From contig NZ_BMJQ01000001.1 in NCBI RefSeq assembly GCF_014643535.1, forward strand, positions 186,001-250,000: a stretch of 64,000 nt of DNA. The letters run 5' to 3'. A program made the translations under genes and the position numbers. Positions 55,725 to 63,443 of this stretch are shown here, piece after piece (within the stretch, counting starts at the first letter, position 1; every line of letters starts with the position of its first letter). The DNA comes from Aliidongia dinghuensis. Its GTDB lineage: Bacteria; Pseudomonadota; Alphaproteobacteria; ATCC43930; CGMCC-115725. The notes under the pieces were generated by a model. The model was not told the DNA's origin. It searched no databases and worked only from the letters and a program-made list of their open reading frames with translations.

Positions 55725-55956
55725 CGTTGCGGGAAGCCATCTAGAGTGGACGACGAATCGGGGCGCTGAGCGAATGGCGACCGCGCTCACGTTCGAGTGC
55801 GTCGGCTCTGCGGGTCTCCTTGCCTGACGTGTCGAGCTCGCCAAAGAGAAGCACGGGCTCGGAGGCGATGTCGTGCACCCAGCGGACCTTCAGATACCTC
55901 ATCCGGGCAGAGGTCCCTTCGGACCCGCATGACCTTCTTTAAAAGGCGCGATCCGT

Positions 55957-56259
55957 TCAGGCGCCCGTGTCCGCTTCGGGTTCGGGCTGCGTCTCGTACG
56001 GCGCACGCGGTCCGGCCAACCTCACTCCGTCCCCGGCCACGATATCGCGCGCGATGAAAATGACGCCCGCCGCCTCGAGGATCGCGGTAGCTCGAGCAAG
56101 TCCACTCGGGTTCGTTCCGAGGCTCTCGTTCTCGAGCCTCGTGATGCTGTTCCGGGCCAGCCCCATGCGCTCCGCAAGGTCTTCGGTCGACCAGCCGAGC
56201 AGGGCCCGTGCCGCCTTGATCTGTGCGGGCGTCGCGATCATGCGACGTATCGTCAGCAT
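55957..56259 (-). CDS. XRE-family helix-turn-helix regulator
   Basis: 100 aa (94 aa from ATG 56241). HTH QIKAARALLGWSTEDLAERM, GLARNSITRLENES, then AILEAAGVIFIARD, a common plasmid/phage-type small repressor form. It is divergent from the island operon; the AT-rich interval carries AATCC/GGATT half-sites. Likely controls the operon and itself (inference). Confidence 0.88.
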   Translation of the reverse strand: MLTIRRMIATPAQIKAARALLGWSTEDLAERMGLARNSITRLENESLGTNPSGLARATAILEAAGVIFIARDIVAGDGVRLAGPRAPYETQPEPEADTGA

Positions 56260-56325
56260 TTCAAGCGCTTAGGTCCATAATGTTGACAAAGGCGCTCGTG
56301 GGTAATGACTGCGACTTTCCCGAAA

Positions 56326-56357
56326 AATCCGTAAAATGGATTAATCTGGAAAAATCC
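56326..56357. promoter_or_regulatory. Alternating AATCC/GGATT half-sites, candidate XRE operator
   Basis: AATCC (56326-56330), GGATT (56338-56342) and a second AATCC (56353-56357) form two overlapping inverted repeats in the only AT-rich stretch of the divergent region between the XRE gene and the operon. Arms face each other with 7- and 10-nt spacers. Confidence 0.45.
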
Positions 56358-56464
56358 GTTGCGCGACGGCGCCACGTTCGCTAGGGTCCTGCCATCGAGA
56401 GCAGCGAGGCGGGCCCGAATCGGGGGTGCCTCGGCTCGCCAAAGCGTTCGAAGGATTTCGCCGC

Positions 56465-56551
56465 ATGACGACCCCCGTCAGGCAACGCTCCCGCTCGCCC
56501 GAGCGGCGGCAGCTCGACCTGCAAGGATTCGCATTTGGGAGGCACGCGTGA
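56465..56551 (+). CDS. 28-aa leader gene A, overlapping the next start
   Basis: Small ORF of 28 codons, ATG 56465 with AAGGA about 9 nt upstream; its TGA overlaps the GTG of the next gene (GTGA). The peptide shares M1, T2, V5, R6, Q7, R10, S11, Q20, G21 and F22 with leader B at 57801, which has the same length and the same relation to its paralogous gene. The first codons form a hairpin TGACG-N5-CGTCA. It is either a translated coupling peptide or a conserved RNA/DNA element; both fit. Confidence 0.55.
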   Translation: MTTPVRQRSRSPERRQLDLQGFAFGRHA

Positions 56552-56985
56552 TCGCCTCGCGACCGATCACATTGGCCGACCTCGTTCGCGAAAACAGGCA
56601 CATGGTCGAGCTCAGGCTCGCCACGCCGTCCGAGCTGGCGTCCGTCACCGGCGATTTCGATGAGATCGGCCCTTACAAAGGATTCGTGAAGGGCTGGCAG
56701 ATCATCGCGATCCACGACCACCTCAAGAATTCGACGACCCTGCACATCGTCGGCTCATTCTCGATGCGGTCCTGGATCACCAGCGATGTCCTGATGCTCG
56801 CGACTGACCGATCGTTTGCAAGGACTCGCAATTCGGTCTACGCGCTCGGCCGCAGGGCGGAGGCGGGTCTCTCGATCGCTCACCTGCGCACCGTCGCGCG
56901 GGCGCTCAAGGCGTGGGGACTGGTCGAAAAATACGGTCTCAAAATCCTCGGCGACGACGAGCTCGCGGAGCATGACGATGCATGA
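56548..56985 (+). CDS. Island paralogue A (unknown family, WITSD/RTRNSVYALG protein)
   Basis: 145 aa from GTG 56548, which has GGGAGG 7 nt upstream. Central region: WQIIAIHDH, TTLHIVGSF, WITSD (76-80), RTRNSVYALG (92-101), then a helical end (LRTVARALKAWGLVEKYGL). It aligns without gaps to paralogue B at 57884; by hand, 57 of residues 21-131 are identical. No known domain recognised; the small beta-rich core followed by a helix could be a nucleic-acid or ligand-binding module. It overlaps the next gene. Confidence 0.75.
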   Translation: MIASRPITLADLVRENRHMVELRLATPSELASVTGDFDEIGPYKGFVKGWQIIAIHDHLKNSTTLHIVGSFSMRSWITSDVLMLATDRSFARTRNSVYALGRRAEAGLSIAHLRTVARALKAWGLVEKYGLKILGDDELAEHDDA

Positions 56986-57679
56986 GCGTACTGCCGCGTA
57001 CGAATCCTTGGTCCAGAAGGCCGGGCTCGACCCGGCCGTCATTCGCGCGATCGATGTCAGCTCGCGCTACGGGCTCTGCACCGCCACGGTCCGGCGCGAC
57101 CAGCGAGTCCACATCCCCGACCATGGGTTCGCCCATTTCATGGAGGACGAATCAGGCACCCCGATCGTGACGCTGCCGGACGGGATCGAGCACGACGGAA
57201 CTCGTTTCGTCCCCTTTGTCGATCCCGCACTCGATCCTGCCCCCCAAGATGCCCGCGAATACTGGAAGCGCAGCGCGACGCTGGCGGCGAAGATCGCGAC
57301 CTTCAAGGGGCGCCTGCAAGTCGCGGGAGGGCGGGAAAACGGATGGGTGCCGATCGTCGAGAGGCTGGTCGATGCGGTCTGCGTCGCGCTCGGCCCGTCG
57401 GACGCGGTGACGATCACCTTCGAGACGAGCTTCGGCTTGCTCGGAGCGTCGATCCACGCTGCTTGCCGGGACCCGGACGTCCGGTGCTATGTCCATGACC
57501 TCGGCCCATGGGCGGAAGCTGTCGCGATCGGCCAATGCATGGTGTCCGGCGAGCCCGGCTGGCGCGGCCCGGTTCATGTCGACGAGCCATGGGAATTCAC
57601 GCTTTCGGATCGGATCCGCTCGCTGCCGGACCCTCTGGCGCACGAGCTCATCTACCCGCGACCGCAGGAAGAGGGCTGA
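56978..57679 (+). CDS. Island hypothetical protein, 233 aa
   Basis: Starts at ATG 56978 with GGAG at good spacing, overlapping paralogue A by 8 nt. Sequence features: SSRYGLCTATVRRDQRVHIP, GFAHFMEDESGTPIVTLPDG, a helical middle (YWKRSATLAAKIATFKGRL) and ITFETSFGLLGASIHAAC. No transmembrane segment or signal. Family unknown; its coupling to A suggests a joint function. Confidence 0.7.
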   Translation: MHERTAAYESLVQKAGLDPAVIRAIDVSSRYGLCTATVRRDQRVHIPDHGFAHFMEDESGTPIVTLPDGIEHDGTRFVPFVDPALDPAPQDAREYWKRSATLAAKIATFKGRLQVAGGRENGWVPIVERLVDAVCVALGPSDAVTITFETSFGLLGASIHAACRDPDVRCYVHDLGPWAEAVAIGQCMVSGEPGWRGPVHVDEPWEFTLSDRIRSLPDPLAHELIYPRPQEEG

Positions 57680-57800
57680 TGACCAGGTATCAGACAACGC
57701 GGAAGGAAACGGCCTCCAAGTAGGCCTCAAGGCTCCGCGCGACCTCAACTTCGACCGCCAGGAATTGCGGTCGTCTCCGACAATCTTGTGAGGACTCAGC

Positions 57801-57887
57801 ATGACGAGCATCGTCAGGCAATGCCCCCGCTCGGCCGCCGATTGGTGCGCCGCTGATCAAGGATTTGTTCCAGTGAGCGGTCGATGA
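57801..57887 (+). CDS. 28-aa leader gene B, overlapping the next start
   Basis: Same length and layout as leader A: ATG 57801 with GAGG 8 nt upstream, TGA overlapping the ATG of paralogue B (ATGA). Its start forms the hairpin TGACGA-GCA-TCGTCA, the same position and stem as in A with different loop bases. The shared residues are listed under leader A. Too short for routine gene calling. Confidence 0.55.
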   Translation: MTSIVRQCPRSAADWCAADQGFVPVSGR

Positions 57888-58333
57888 CCGCGCCGCGCGA
57901 ACTTGAGCATTCCGACCTGATCCTGTCGTCGCGACGGCCGCTCGAACTGAGGCTGGCCAAGGAATCGGAACTGGGGGCGATCACAAGCGCGATCGATGAT
58001 GCCAAGCCCATCAAAGGAGTCATTCACACCTGGCAGGCGATCGCGATGGTCGATCCGGTCGCTGGCGCGGCAACCCTGCGCATAGTTGGGCTCTTTGAGG
58101 CGTGCCCCTGGATCACGTCGGACGCGCGCGAGCTGTCGCACGACCGGTCGCTCGTCCGGACACGCAACTCGGTTTACGCGCTGGGGCACCCCGTCGACGG
58201 CACCTTGTCGCCGTCACATCTACGAGCAGTTGTGTGGGCGCTCGATGAATGGGGGCTGGCGGACAGATATGGCCTGGAACTCATGAGCGAAATCGACATC
58301 GAGAGAGCCGTCCATGGCCGTCACGAATCCTAA
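57884..58333 (+). CDS. Island paralogue B (unknown family, WITSD/RTRNSVYALG protein)
   Basis: 149 aa. Colinear with paralogue A: ELRLA (21-25), TWQAIAMVD, TLRIVGLF, WITSD (76-80), RTRNSVYALG (92-101), LRAVVWALDEWGLADRYGL. The identical spacing of all motifs shows a recent-to-moderate gene duplication that includes the leader. Overlaps the phosphoesterase start by 20 nt. Function unknown. Confidence 0.75.
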   Translation: MTAPRELEHSDLILSSRRPLELRLAKESELGAITSAIDDAKPIKGVIHTWQAIAMVDPVAGAATLRIVGLFEACPWITSDARELSHDRSLVRTRNSVYALGHPVDGTLSPSHLRAVVWALDEWGLADRYGLELMSEIDIERAVHGRHES

Positions 58334-59126
58334 GTCCTCCGTTCGCGTTGCGATCGCGTCCGATCTCCATTTGGAGTTCGGAGGCAATCCTCCGGACCTC
58401 GAAATCCTTGATGGCGACGCCGACCTCCTGGTCGCTGCGGGCGACATCGACGCGGGAACCCGAGCCGTCGATTGGCTTGCGACTTCGCCGGTGCCAGTTG
58501 TCTACATTATTGGCAACCATGAGTTGTACAATCGCGACGCCGAAAAAGGCCGCGCCGCGATCGCGCTCGCCGCTCGCGCGCATCCCCACGTGCACGTGCT
58601 CGACGACGACCGGATCGACTTCGATTTCGGCGGCGGGCGGCGTGTGCGAATCCTTGGTGGCACGCTCTGGACCGACTACAGGCTCTACGGCGAGAAGCAG
58701 CGTCTCCGCTGCATGCACGCGGCCGCGATCGGCATCAACGATCACCGGGTGATCCGGTTTCACGACGGACTCTGGTCTCCCTCGGACGCCGCCGCTGCAT
58801 TCGATCGAACGCGTGATTTCCTTGAAGGGGAGCTCAAGAAATCCTTCGACGGCATCACGCTCGTCGTGACCCATCACGCGCCGACGCCCGAGGCTATCGA
58901 CGGCCGGTACAGGGGAGGGGCCCTGTGCGCGGCATTCGCGAGCGATGTCGAGTCTTTGATGCCGTATGCGGATGGTTGGATCTACGGCCACACGCACAGC
59001 TCCATCGACATCGAGATCGATGGCTGCCGCATCGTCTCGAACCAACGGGGCTACAGCTGGGAGGCAAAGGGCTTCCAAATCCGAACCTTCGAATTCTCCA
59101 AGCGGACAGCAGGCATCGGGCCATGA
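58314..59126 (+). CDS. Calcineurin-like metallophosphoesterase
   Basis: 270 aa. Complete metal site: IASDLHLEF (D17, H19), AAGDID (D44), IGNHELY (GNHE 67-70), VVTHHAP (H187/H188) and YGHTHSS (GHTH 225-228). No signal peptide. Family members include nucleases and cyclic-nucleotide or protein phosphatases; this subtype is common on plasmids and phages. Overlaps paralogue B upstream and the next gene (ATGA) downstream. Confidence 0.92.
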   Translation: MAVTNPKSSVRVAIASDLHLEFGGNPPDLEILDGDADLLVAAGDIDAGTRAVDWLATSPVPVVYIIGNHELYNRDAEKGRAAIALAARAHPHVHVLDDDRIDFDFGGGRRVRILGGTLWTDYRLYGEKQRLRCMHAAAIGINDHRVIRFHDGLWSPSDAAAAFDRTRDFLEGELKKSFDGITLVVTHHAPTPEAIDGRYRGGALCAAFASDVESLMPYADGWIYGHTHSSIDIEIDGCRIVSNQRGYSWEAKGFQIRTFEFSKRTAGIGP

Positions 59127-59857
59127 ATGATCTGTATGAGGAAACTCTTTTCGCGCGCTGGCCGGACCTCTACCGGGGGAGGTTCGAGCCGCTGACGGTC
59201 AACCTGATGGCCTTTGGCTGCGAGTGCAACGACGGCTGGTACGCTGTTCTGGACGCGTTGTCATGGGTGCTGACAACGCACGCTCGAGCGCTCGACCGGC
59301 CGCCGCCCATCGCAGTCCAAGTCAAGGAAAAGTACGGCGCTTTGCGATATTACGCGCACGGAGACGACGAGTTCGACGCCGGTGCGATCTCGATGGCGGA
59401 GGACTTGTCTGCAAGGATTTGCGAGATCTCGGGGGCGCCCGGGCGCCTTTGCACCCGAGGGGACTGGTACGCGACCTTTTCGCCGTCGGTTGCGGCCGAA
59501 AAGCGATTCCGCATGCTCGACGCCGACGAGCCGCTGCCGCCGGTGCCGTCAGAGGAGATCGGGCGAATCCTTCGCGAGCGATGGCCGACCGTGATCGACG
59601 GCGTGGTCGAGCTTCCACCAGGCTGGCTCGACATCGGCGACGCCCTGGCGAGCCGCCTCTCGCACAAAGGCTGGTACCCGGAGAGGCCCGCCACCCGCAT
59701 CCTCGAGTTGCGCGAGATCGACGGCCTGCTGGCGGTCCGAATGGACGGCGGAGATGCCCGGGATCGCGGCGCCATCGCCATGGCCGCAGCGATGGCCGAC
59801 CGTACCGACGCGTCGAGCGGCCGATCGCTCCTGCCTCCGACGCCCGACGAGAACTGA
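59123..59857 (+). CDS. Phage/plasmid-type hypothetical protein with an internal tandem duplication
   Basis: 244 aa. First unit (about residues 9-103): RWPDLYRG, DGWYAVLDALSWVL, VQVKEKYGALRYYAHG, DAGAISMAEDLS, then CEISGAPGRLC. Second, decayed unit (about 150-228): RWPTVIDG, PGWLDIGDALASRL, LELREIDGLLAVRMDGG, DRGAIAMAAAM. Unit 1 matches a family frequent in prophages, in which a CxxCGxPG zinc-like motif is usual; here one Cys is Ser. ATG 59123 overlaps the phosphoesterase stop. Function unknown. Confidence 0.8.
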   Translation: MNDLYEETLFARWPDLYRGRFEPLTVNLMAFGCECNDGWYAVLDALSWVLTTHARALDRPPPIAVQVKEKYGALRYYAHGDDEFDAGAISMAEDLSARICEISGAPGRLCTRGDWYATFSPSVAAEKRFRMLDADEPLPPVPSEEIGRILRERWPTVIDGVVELPPGWLDIGDALASRLSHKGWYPERPATRILELREIDGLLAVRMDGGDARDRGAIAMAAAMADRTDASSGRSLLPPTPDEN

Positions 59858-59859
59858 GC

Positions 59860-61317
59860 GTGACCGTCAAACCGGACGTCGAGGAACTCGACAGCGTCGA
59901 TCTGCTTTCGTTGTGGCGGACCCGCCCGATCGCGAAGCTTGGCGAAGAGCTCGTCGGGCGGCTGGGGGCGGCGCTGATCGCCTTCGGGCGGACGGCGAAC
60001 CCAGAGCTCGAGCCCGTGTTGCTGCGGGCCCAAGTGCGTGACGCGTTCGCGTGGATCGAGCTCGGCGAAATCCTTCGATCGACCGCGTGGTGGGATGACT
60101 GCGCGGGCACGCGCACTGCAAGTTCCTTCGACGCGCATTGTAGCTGCCTTCTTGTCGCCGCGGCCAACGGCTCGGAATGGGCCTCGGCGATGCTGGTCCT
60201 GCGTCTGGCCCGCCATGAGCTTGGCGCGGACGATCCGATCCGGCGCATCGAGCTGCTAAAGGCCCTTGCGAACCGATTTTCGCTGCCGACGGTCCGGCCC
60301 TTGGCTGCCCTAGATTATCTCGGCGTGCGCGACCACATTGAATCCGAGCTTCGAGAGCGTGGCGTTCGGCCAAAGGTCGCGCCCTCGGAACCGGCCGCGC
60401 GGACTGAGGCCGCGAACCCAACAGGTCCGTCGGTGGCCGTGCTTCTCGAGGCGCCTGAGCCCACGACCGACCGCGAAATGAAGACAATCGTCGACAGATA
60501 CGGCGTGCTGACGCGGCCGGTCGCGCTGCGACAGGGGCCCGATCCCGATGCCTTGGCGGACGGGCTACTCGAGGCGTTTCCTTGGGCGACCGGGGCGATC
60601 GACGACGTGCGTGTCGAACTTCATCTCGCACATCGGATGGCCGGACCCATATTCCGGCTGCCGCCGATCCTGCTCGTCGGCGATCCGGGCGTCGGGAAAT
60701 CGACGTTTCTCCGTCGCTTGAGCCAGTACTCGGGGATCCCGTCGGCCACGATCCTCGGCGCTGGGGTGACCGACAACCGCCTCCTGGCGGGCACTGCCAA
60801 GGGCTGGTCGAGCGCGACTCCCTCGTTCCCGCTCGCGGCGATCAGGCGGCACATGCTCGCGAATCCGATCATCGTCGTCGAGGACGTGGACCGTGCAGGC
60901 GGCAGCGGCCGAAATGGACGCATTCAGGATACGCTCGTGAGCATGCTCGATCCATCGACCGCGTCGGCGTGGCTCGACGAGTGTCTCCAAGTTCCTGCTG
61001 ATCTGACCCATATCTCATGGTTCCTGACCGCGAACCGGCTCGACCGCGTCGATCCGGCGGTCCGGGCGCGATGCCGGATCATTCACTTCCCTAGGCCGCG
61101 TCCAGAGGATTTCGAGGTGCTGCTCGCGGGCATGCTCGACGACCTCGCAAACGAGTACGAGACCGCGGTGAACGTGCTCCCGGAGCTGCCGGGGGAGGTC
61201 GTGGATGAGATGCGCTCGGCATTCCAAACCGGCCGCCTCCAAGCGAGGCAACTGGCGGGGCTGGTCCGGCGGGCGGTCGCGCTCGAGGCCGCGGCAGAGC
61301 GCGCGGCGCCACACTGA
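59860..61317 (+). CDS. AAA+ ATPase with helical N-terminal extension
   Basis: 485 aa from GTG 59860, 2 nt after the previous stop. Residues 1-200 are a helical, family-unknown region. AAA+ core: Walker A GDPGVGKST (274-282), GVTDNRLLAGTAKGWSSATP, Walker B IIVVEDVD (337-344; the usual DExx-type is E-D-V-D), sensor-1 Asn in FLTANRLDRVD and arginines in AVRARCR. The closest relatives I know are Lon-like AAA proteins of islands that lack the protease domain; none is visible here. Confidence 0.88.
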   Translation: MTVKPDVEELDSVDLLSLWRTRPIAKLGEELVGRLGAALIAFGRTANPELEPVLLRAQVRDAFAWIELGEILRSTAWWDDCAGTRTASSFDAHCSCLLVAAANGSEWASAMLVLRLARHELGADDPIRRIELLKALANRFSLPTVRPLAALDYLGVRDHIESELRERGVRPKVAPSEPAARTEAANPTGPSVAVLLEAPEPTTDREMKTIVDRYGVLTRPVALRQGPDPDALADGLLEAFPWATGAIDDVRVELHLAHRMAGPIFRLPPILLVGDPGVGKSTFLRRLSQYSGIPSATILGAGVTDNRLLAGTAKGWSSATPSFPLAAIRRHMLANPIIVVEDVDRAGGSGRNGRIQDTLVSMLDPSTASAWLDECLQVPADLTHISWFLTANRLDRVDPAVRARCRIIHFPRPRPEDFEVLLAGMLDDLANEYETAVNVLPELPGEVVDEMRSAFQTGRLQARQLAGLVRRAVALEAAAERAAPH

Positions 61318-61330
61318 GGGGAAGAATTCG

Positions 61331-61522
61331 ATGAGGTCCGGCAGCACGAAGAAACGGCGCGACCTGGAGCGGGAAGCTCGCCTGATCGAGGCCGGGCGAG
61401 AGGCGATCCGGCAAGGCCGGTACGTCGCCGATAGGGATCTCGACGCGTGGCTCGACGGGCCGGATCGGGATCCCGATCTTGAGATTCCGTTGGCGACGCC
61501 GCCGAAGTCCGATACCTGTTGA
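61331..61522 (+). CDS. 63-aa small protein, antitoxin-like C-terminus
   Basis: ATG 61331 with GGGGAAG upstream, 13 nt after the ATPase. Basic N-terminus (STKKRRDLEREARL), then IEAGREAIRQGRYVADRDLDAWLD, which resembles the C-terminal part of ParD/CopG-type antitoxins that ends in an aspartate-rich W-x2-D region. No toxin gene is adjacent. The resemblance is weak. Confidence 0.5.
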   Translation: MRSGSTKKRRDLEREARLIEAGREAIRQGRYVADRDLDAWLDGPDRDPDLEIPLATPPKSDTC

Positions 61523-61586
61523 TTCTGGACCGAGAGCCGTCAACTCGAACCTGCCTGTTTTGGGCTCAAGTGGGCGAGGCACGCAC

Positions 61587-63311
61587 GTGAAGAAGCCGGA
61601 CGAAGTGGCGGCGAAGTTGGGCGAGGCGTACGTCGATCAGAGCGTGCGACCGGAGAAGGTGTCAGAAGCGCTGGAGGCTCTCGCCGAGTGCGGCGGCTCC
61701 CGAGACCTACCGGTTGTGCTGGCATTCGTTTGGGGCACTGTGCGGTTTCCTCGAAGGAGCGGCACCGGCGAGATCGGTGCGGCGGCGGTGATGCGACGGT
61801 TGGCGTCGAGGCTTCGTATCGCCGACCGGCCGCGGCGGAGGCATTCAAGCTCGCTCGACGTCGAAGCGGTTGCCTTGGACTGCGCGGTTCGGCTGCTCCG
61901 TCGCATCCCGCCATATGCGGTGCCCGAGCTCGATCGCGTGTCCCGTTCGGCGACCGGTTCGATCGGCGCATTTCAGGACGGCGCCAAGCAGTGGCATTGG
62001 ACAGCGGCGCCGCGCCCCGAGGACGTGCCGACCGGACCGGCTCGCTCGGCGCTCCTGGGGCTGCTCTCGGCGAACGCCAACGGCTGGACGCGCGAGGCGG
62101 CGGTCGCCGAGCTTGCGAAGTGTTCGGACGGGGACGAGATCCCGTTTCTGCTTTGGCGCATGGCCGACTGGGTCGAGCCCGTTCGGCTGCGAGCGGAAGC
62201 CGCTGTCGTCGATCGGCTGAAGCCCGCGCTCGGGAGCCGGTTCGCGGCGGCGCTGCATCTCGTCCGACGGCTCGAGGGGATGCGCCGGGTCGATCTCGCC
62301 GAGATCGTGTCGCGCATCCACGCTCTTCTCCTGGACGAGCCCGACCGGCCGAGCTTGAACGCGGCGCTCCGCTCCGACGACCGGTATGTCCGTCGTGAGG
62401 CCTGCCGGGTGCTGGATCGGGGGCGCGAGGTTCCCAATCGCGAAATCCGACGCATCGTCGGATCCGACCGCGACGCCGTCGTGCGCGGCTGGCTCCTCGG
62501 CTGGGAGGTGCGCCTGCGCGACGTCGACGCAGAAGCCGCCCAAACGCTGCGCCGTCGCTTGCTGACGGATCCCTCGAGCGGAATCCGCGCGCAGGCGCTC
62601 CTGGCCGTCGCCGACCTGGATATCGACGAGCGGACTGATGCGCTTCTTCGGGCGCTGTTCGATCCGGCCGCGATGGTCAGGCACATCGCGCGCTTCCATC
62701 TCAAACAGGACGGTCATCAGGCGGATTTCGTCGACGCTTATCGAGCCATTCTTGATTCCGGTAAGGGACCACTGGTTGTCGCCGTTGCCGGTTTCGGGGA
62801 GACCGCCAAGCGTGTCGAGTGGGTGCGGCTGTTGTTGTTCCTCGAGGGACCCGCGGGATTGGCCCGCGTCGCCCTGAAGGCAATGGCGCAGCTGGACGGT
62901 GACGCCGCCCAGCACGTCTTCCTCGAGTGCCTCGCCGATCCTCGCGATGGCGTTTGCCGCCAAGCGTATCGTTTGCTTAGGCGGCGGCTCGACAACGTCG
63001 ATGCCGACCGTCTGAGCGAGCTCTGGCGTCGCGCGCCGTCGGACGTTTCGCGAGTGGTCTTGGCGAAGGCAATGCTTCGGCTACCGCCGTGGACTGCACT
63101 GGGAGTGCTTTTGGAAGCAACTTCCGCAGGAGCTGAACCGCGGCCGGAGATCATTTCGGCGCTCGAAGCATGGCGTCCTGAGCACCGGAAGCACTACGCG
63201 CCGGACCGGCTTAGCGACGTTGCCCGCGCTAGGTTGCATGATGCCGTTCGTTCGGTTGGCGGGAAGCTACCGCTTGCCGTGACGGCACGCCTCGAAACTC
63301 TACTGAGCTAA
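61587..63311 (+). CDS. HEAT-repeat protein
   Basis: 574 aa from GTG 61587. Repeated helix pairs: LLSANANGWTREAAVAELA, DEIPFLLWRMADWVEPVRLR, SDDRYVRREACRVLDRGR, SDRDAVVRGWLLGWEVRLRD, DPSSGIRAQALLAVADLD, DPAAMVRHIARFHLKQDG, DPRDGVCRQAYRLLRRRL. This matches HEAT/PBS-lyase-type scaffolds; no catalytic domain is seen. The WRMADWVEPVR element resembles that of other bacterial island HEAT proteins. Last gene of the operon; 64 nt after the small protein. Confidence 0.8.
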   Translation: MKKPDEVAAKLGEAYVDQSVRPEKVSEALEALAECGGSRDLPVVLAFVWGTVRFPRRSGTGEIGAAAVMRRLASRLRIADRPRRRHSSSLDVEAVALDCAVRLLRRIPPYAVPELDRVSRSATGSIGAFQDGAKQWHWTAAPRPEDVPTGPARSALLGLLSANANGWTREAAVAELAKCSDGDEIPFLLWRMADWVEPVRLRAEAAVVDRLKPALGSRFAAALHLVRRLEGMRRVDLAEIVSRIHALLLDEPDRPSLNAALRSDDRYVRREACRVLDRGREVPNREIRRIVGSDRDAVVRGWLLGWEVRLRDVDAEAAQTLRRRLLTDPSSGIRAQALLAVADLDIDERTDALLRALFDPAAMVRHIARFHLKQDGHQADFVDAYRAILDSGKGPLVVAVAGFGETAKRVEWVRLLLFLEGPAGLARVALKAMAQLDGDAAQHVFLECLADPRDGVCRQAYRLLRRRLDNVDADRLSELWRRAPSDVSRVVLAKAMLRLPPWTALGVLLEATSAGAEPRPEIISALEAWRPEHRKHYAPDRLSDVARARLHDAVRSVGGKLPLAVTARLETLLS

Positions 63312-63390
63312 TCTCGACGTCCTGAGAGGGTATGGACCGCCGCTGACCGCGCGGACTCAAACATGGGTTCCGCGCTGTTCTCTATTCTCG

Positions 63391-63406
63391 CAAACTAGTA
63401 AGTTTG
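63391..63406. promoter_or_regulatory. Palindrome upstream of the KfrA_N-type gene
   Basis: CAAACT (63391-63396), AGTA, AGTTTG (63401-63406) within an unusually AT-rich stretch (63375-63430), 38 bp before the start. KfrA proteins repress their own promoters, so this is a candidate autoregulatory site. Confidence 0.45.
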
Positions 63407-63443
63407 GTATGTTTGTTAGCTTAGTTAGAAGCGGAGACCAAGT

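Noticed and set aside
56359..56547. Longer N-terminus for paralogue A starting at a TTG-type codon near 56359
   Set aside because: It crosses the promoter-like region and the leader gene; the strong GGGAGG before GTG 56548 and alignment to paralogue B fix the start.
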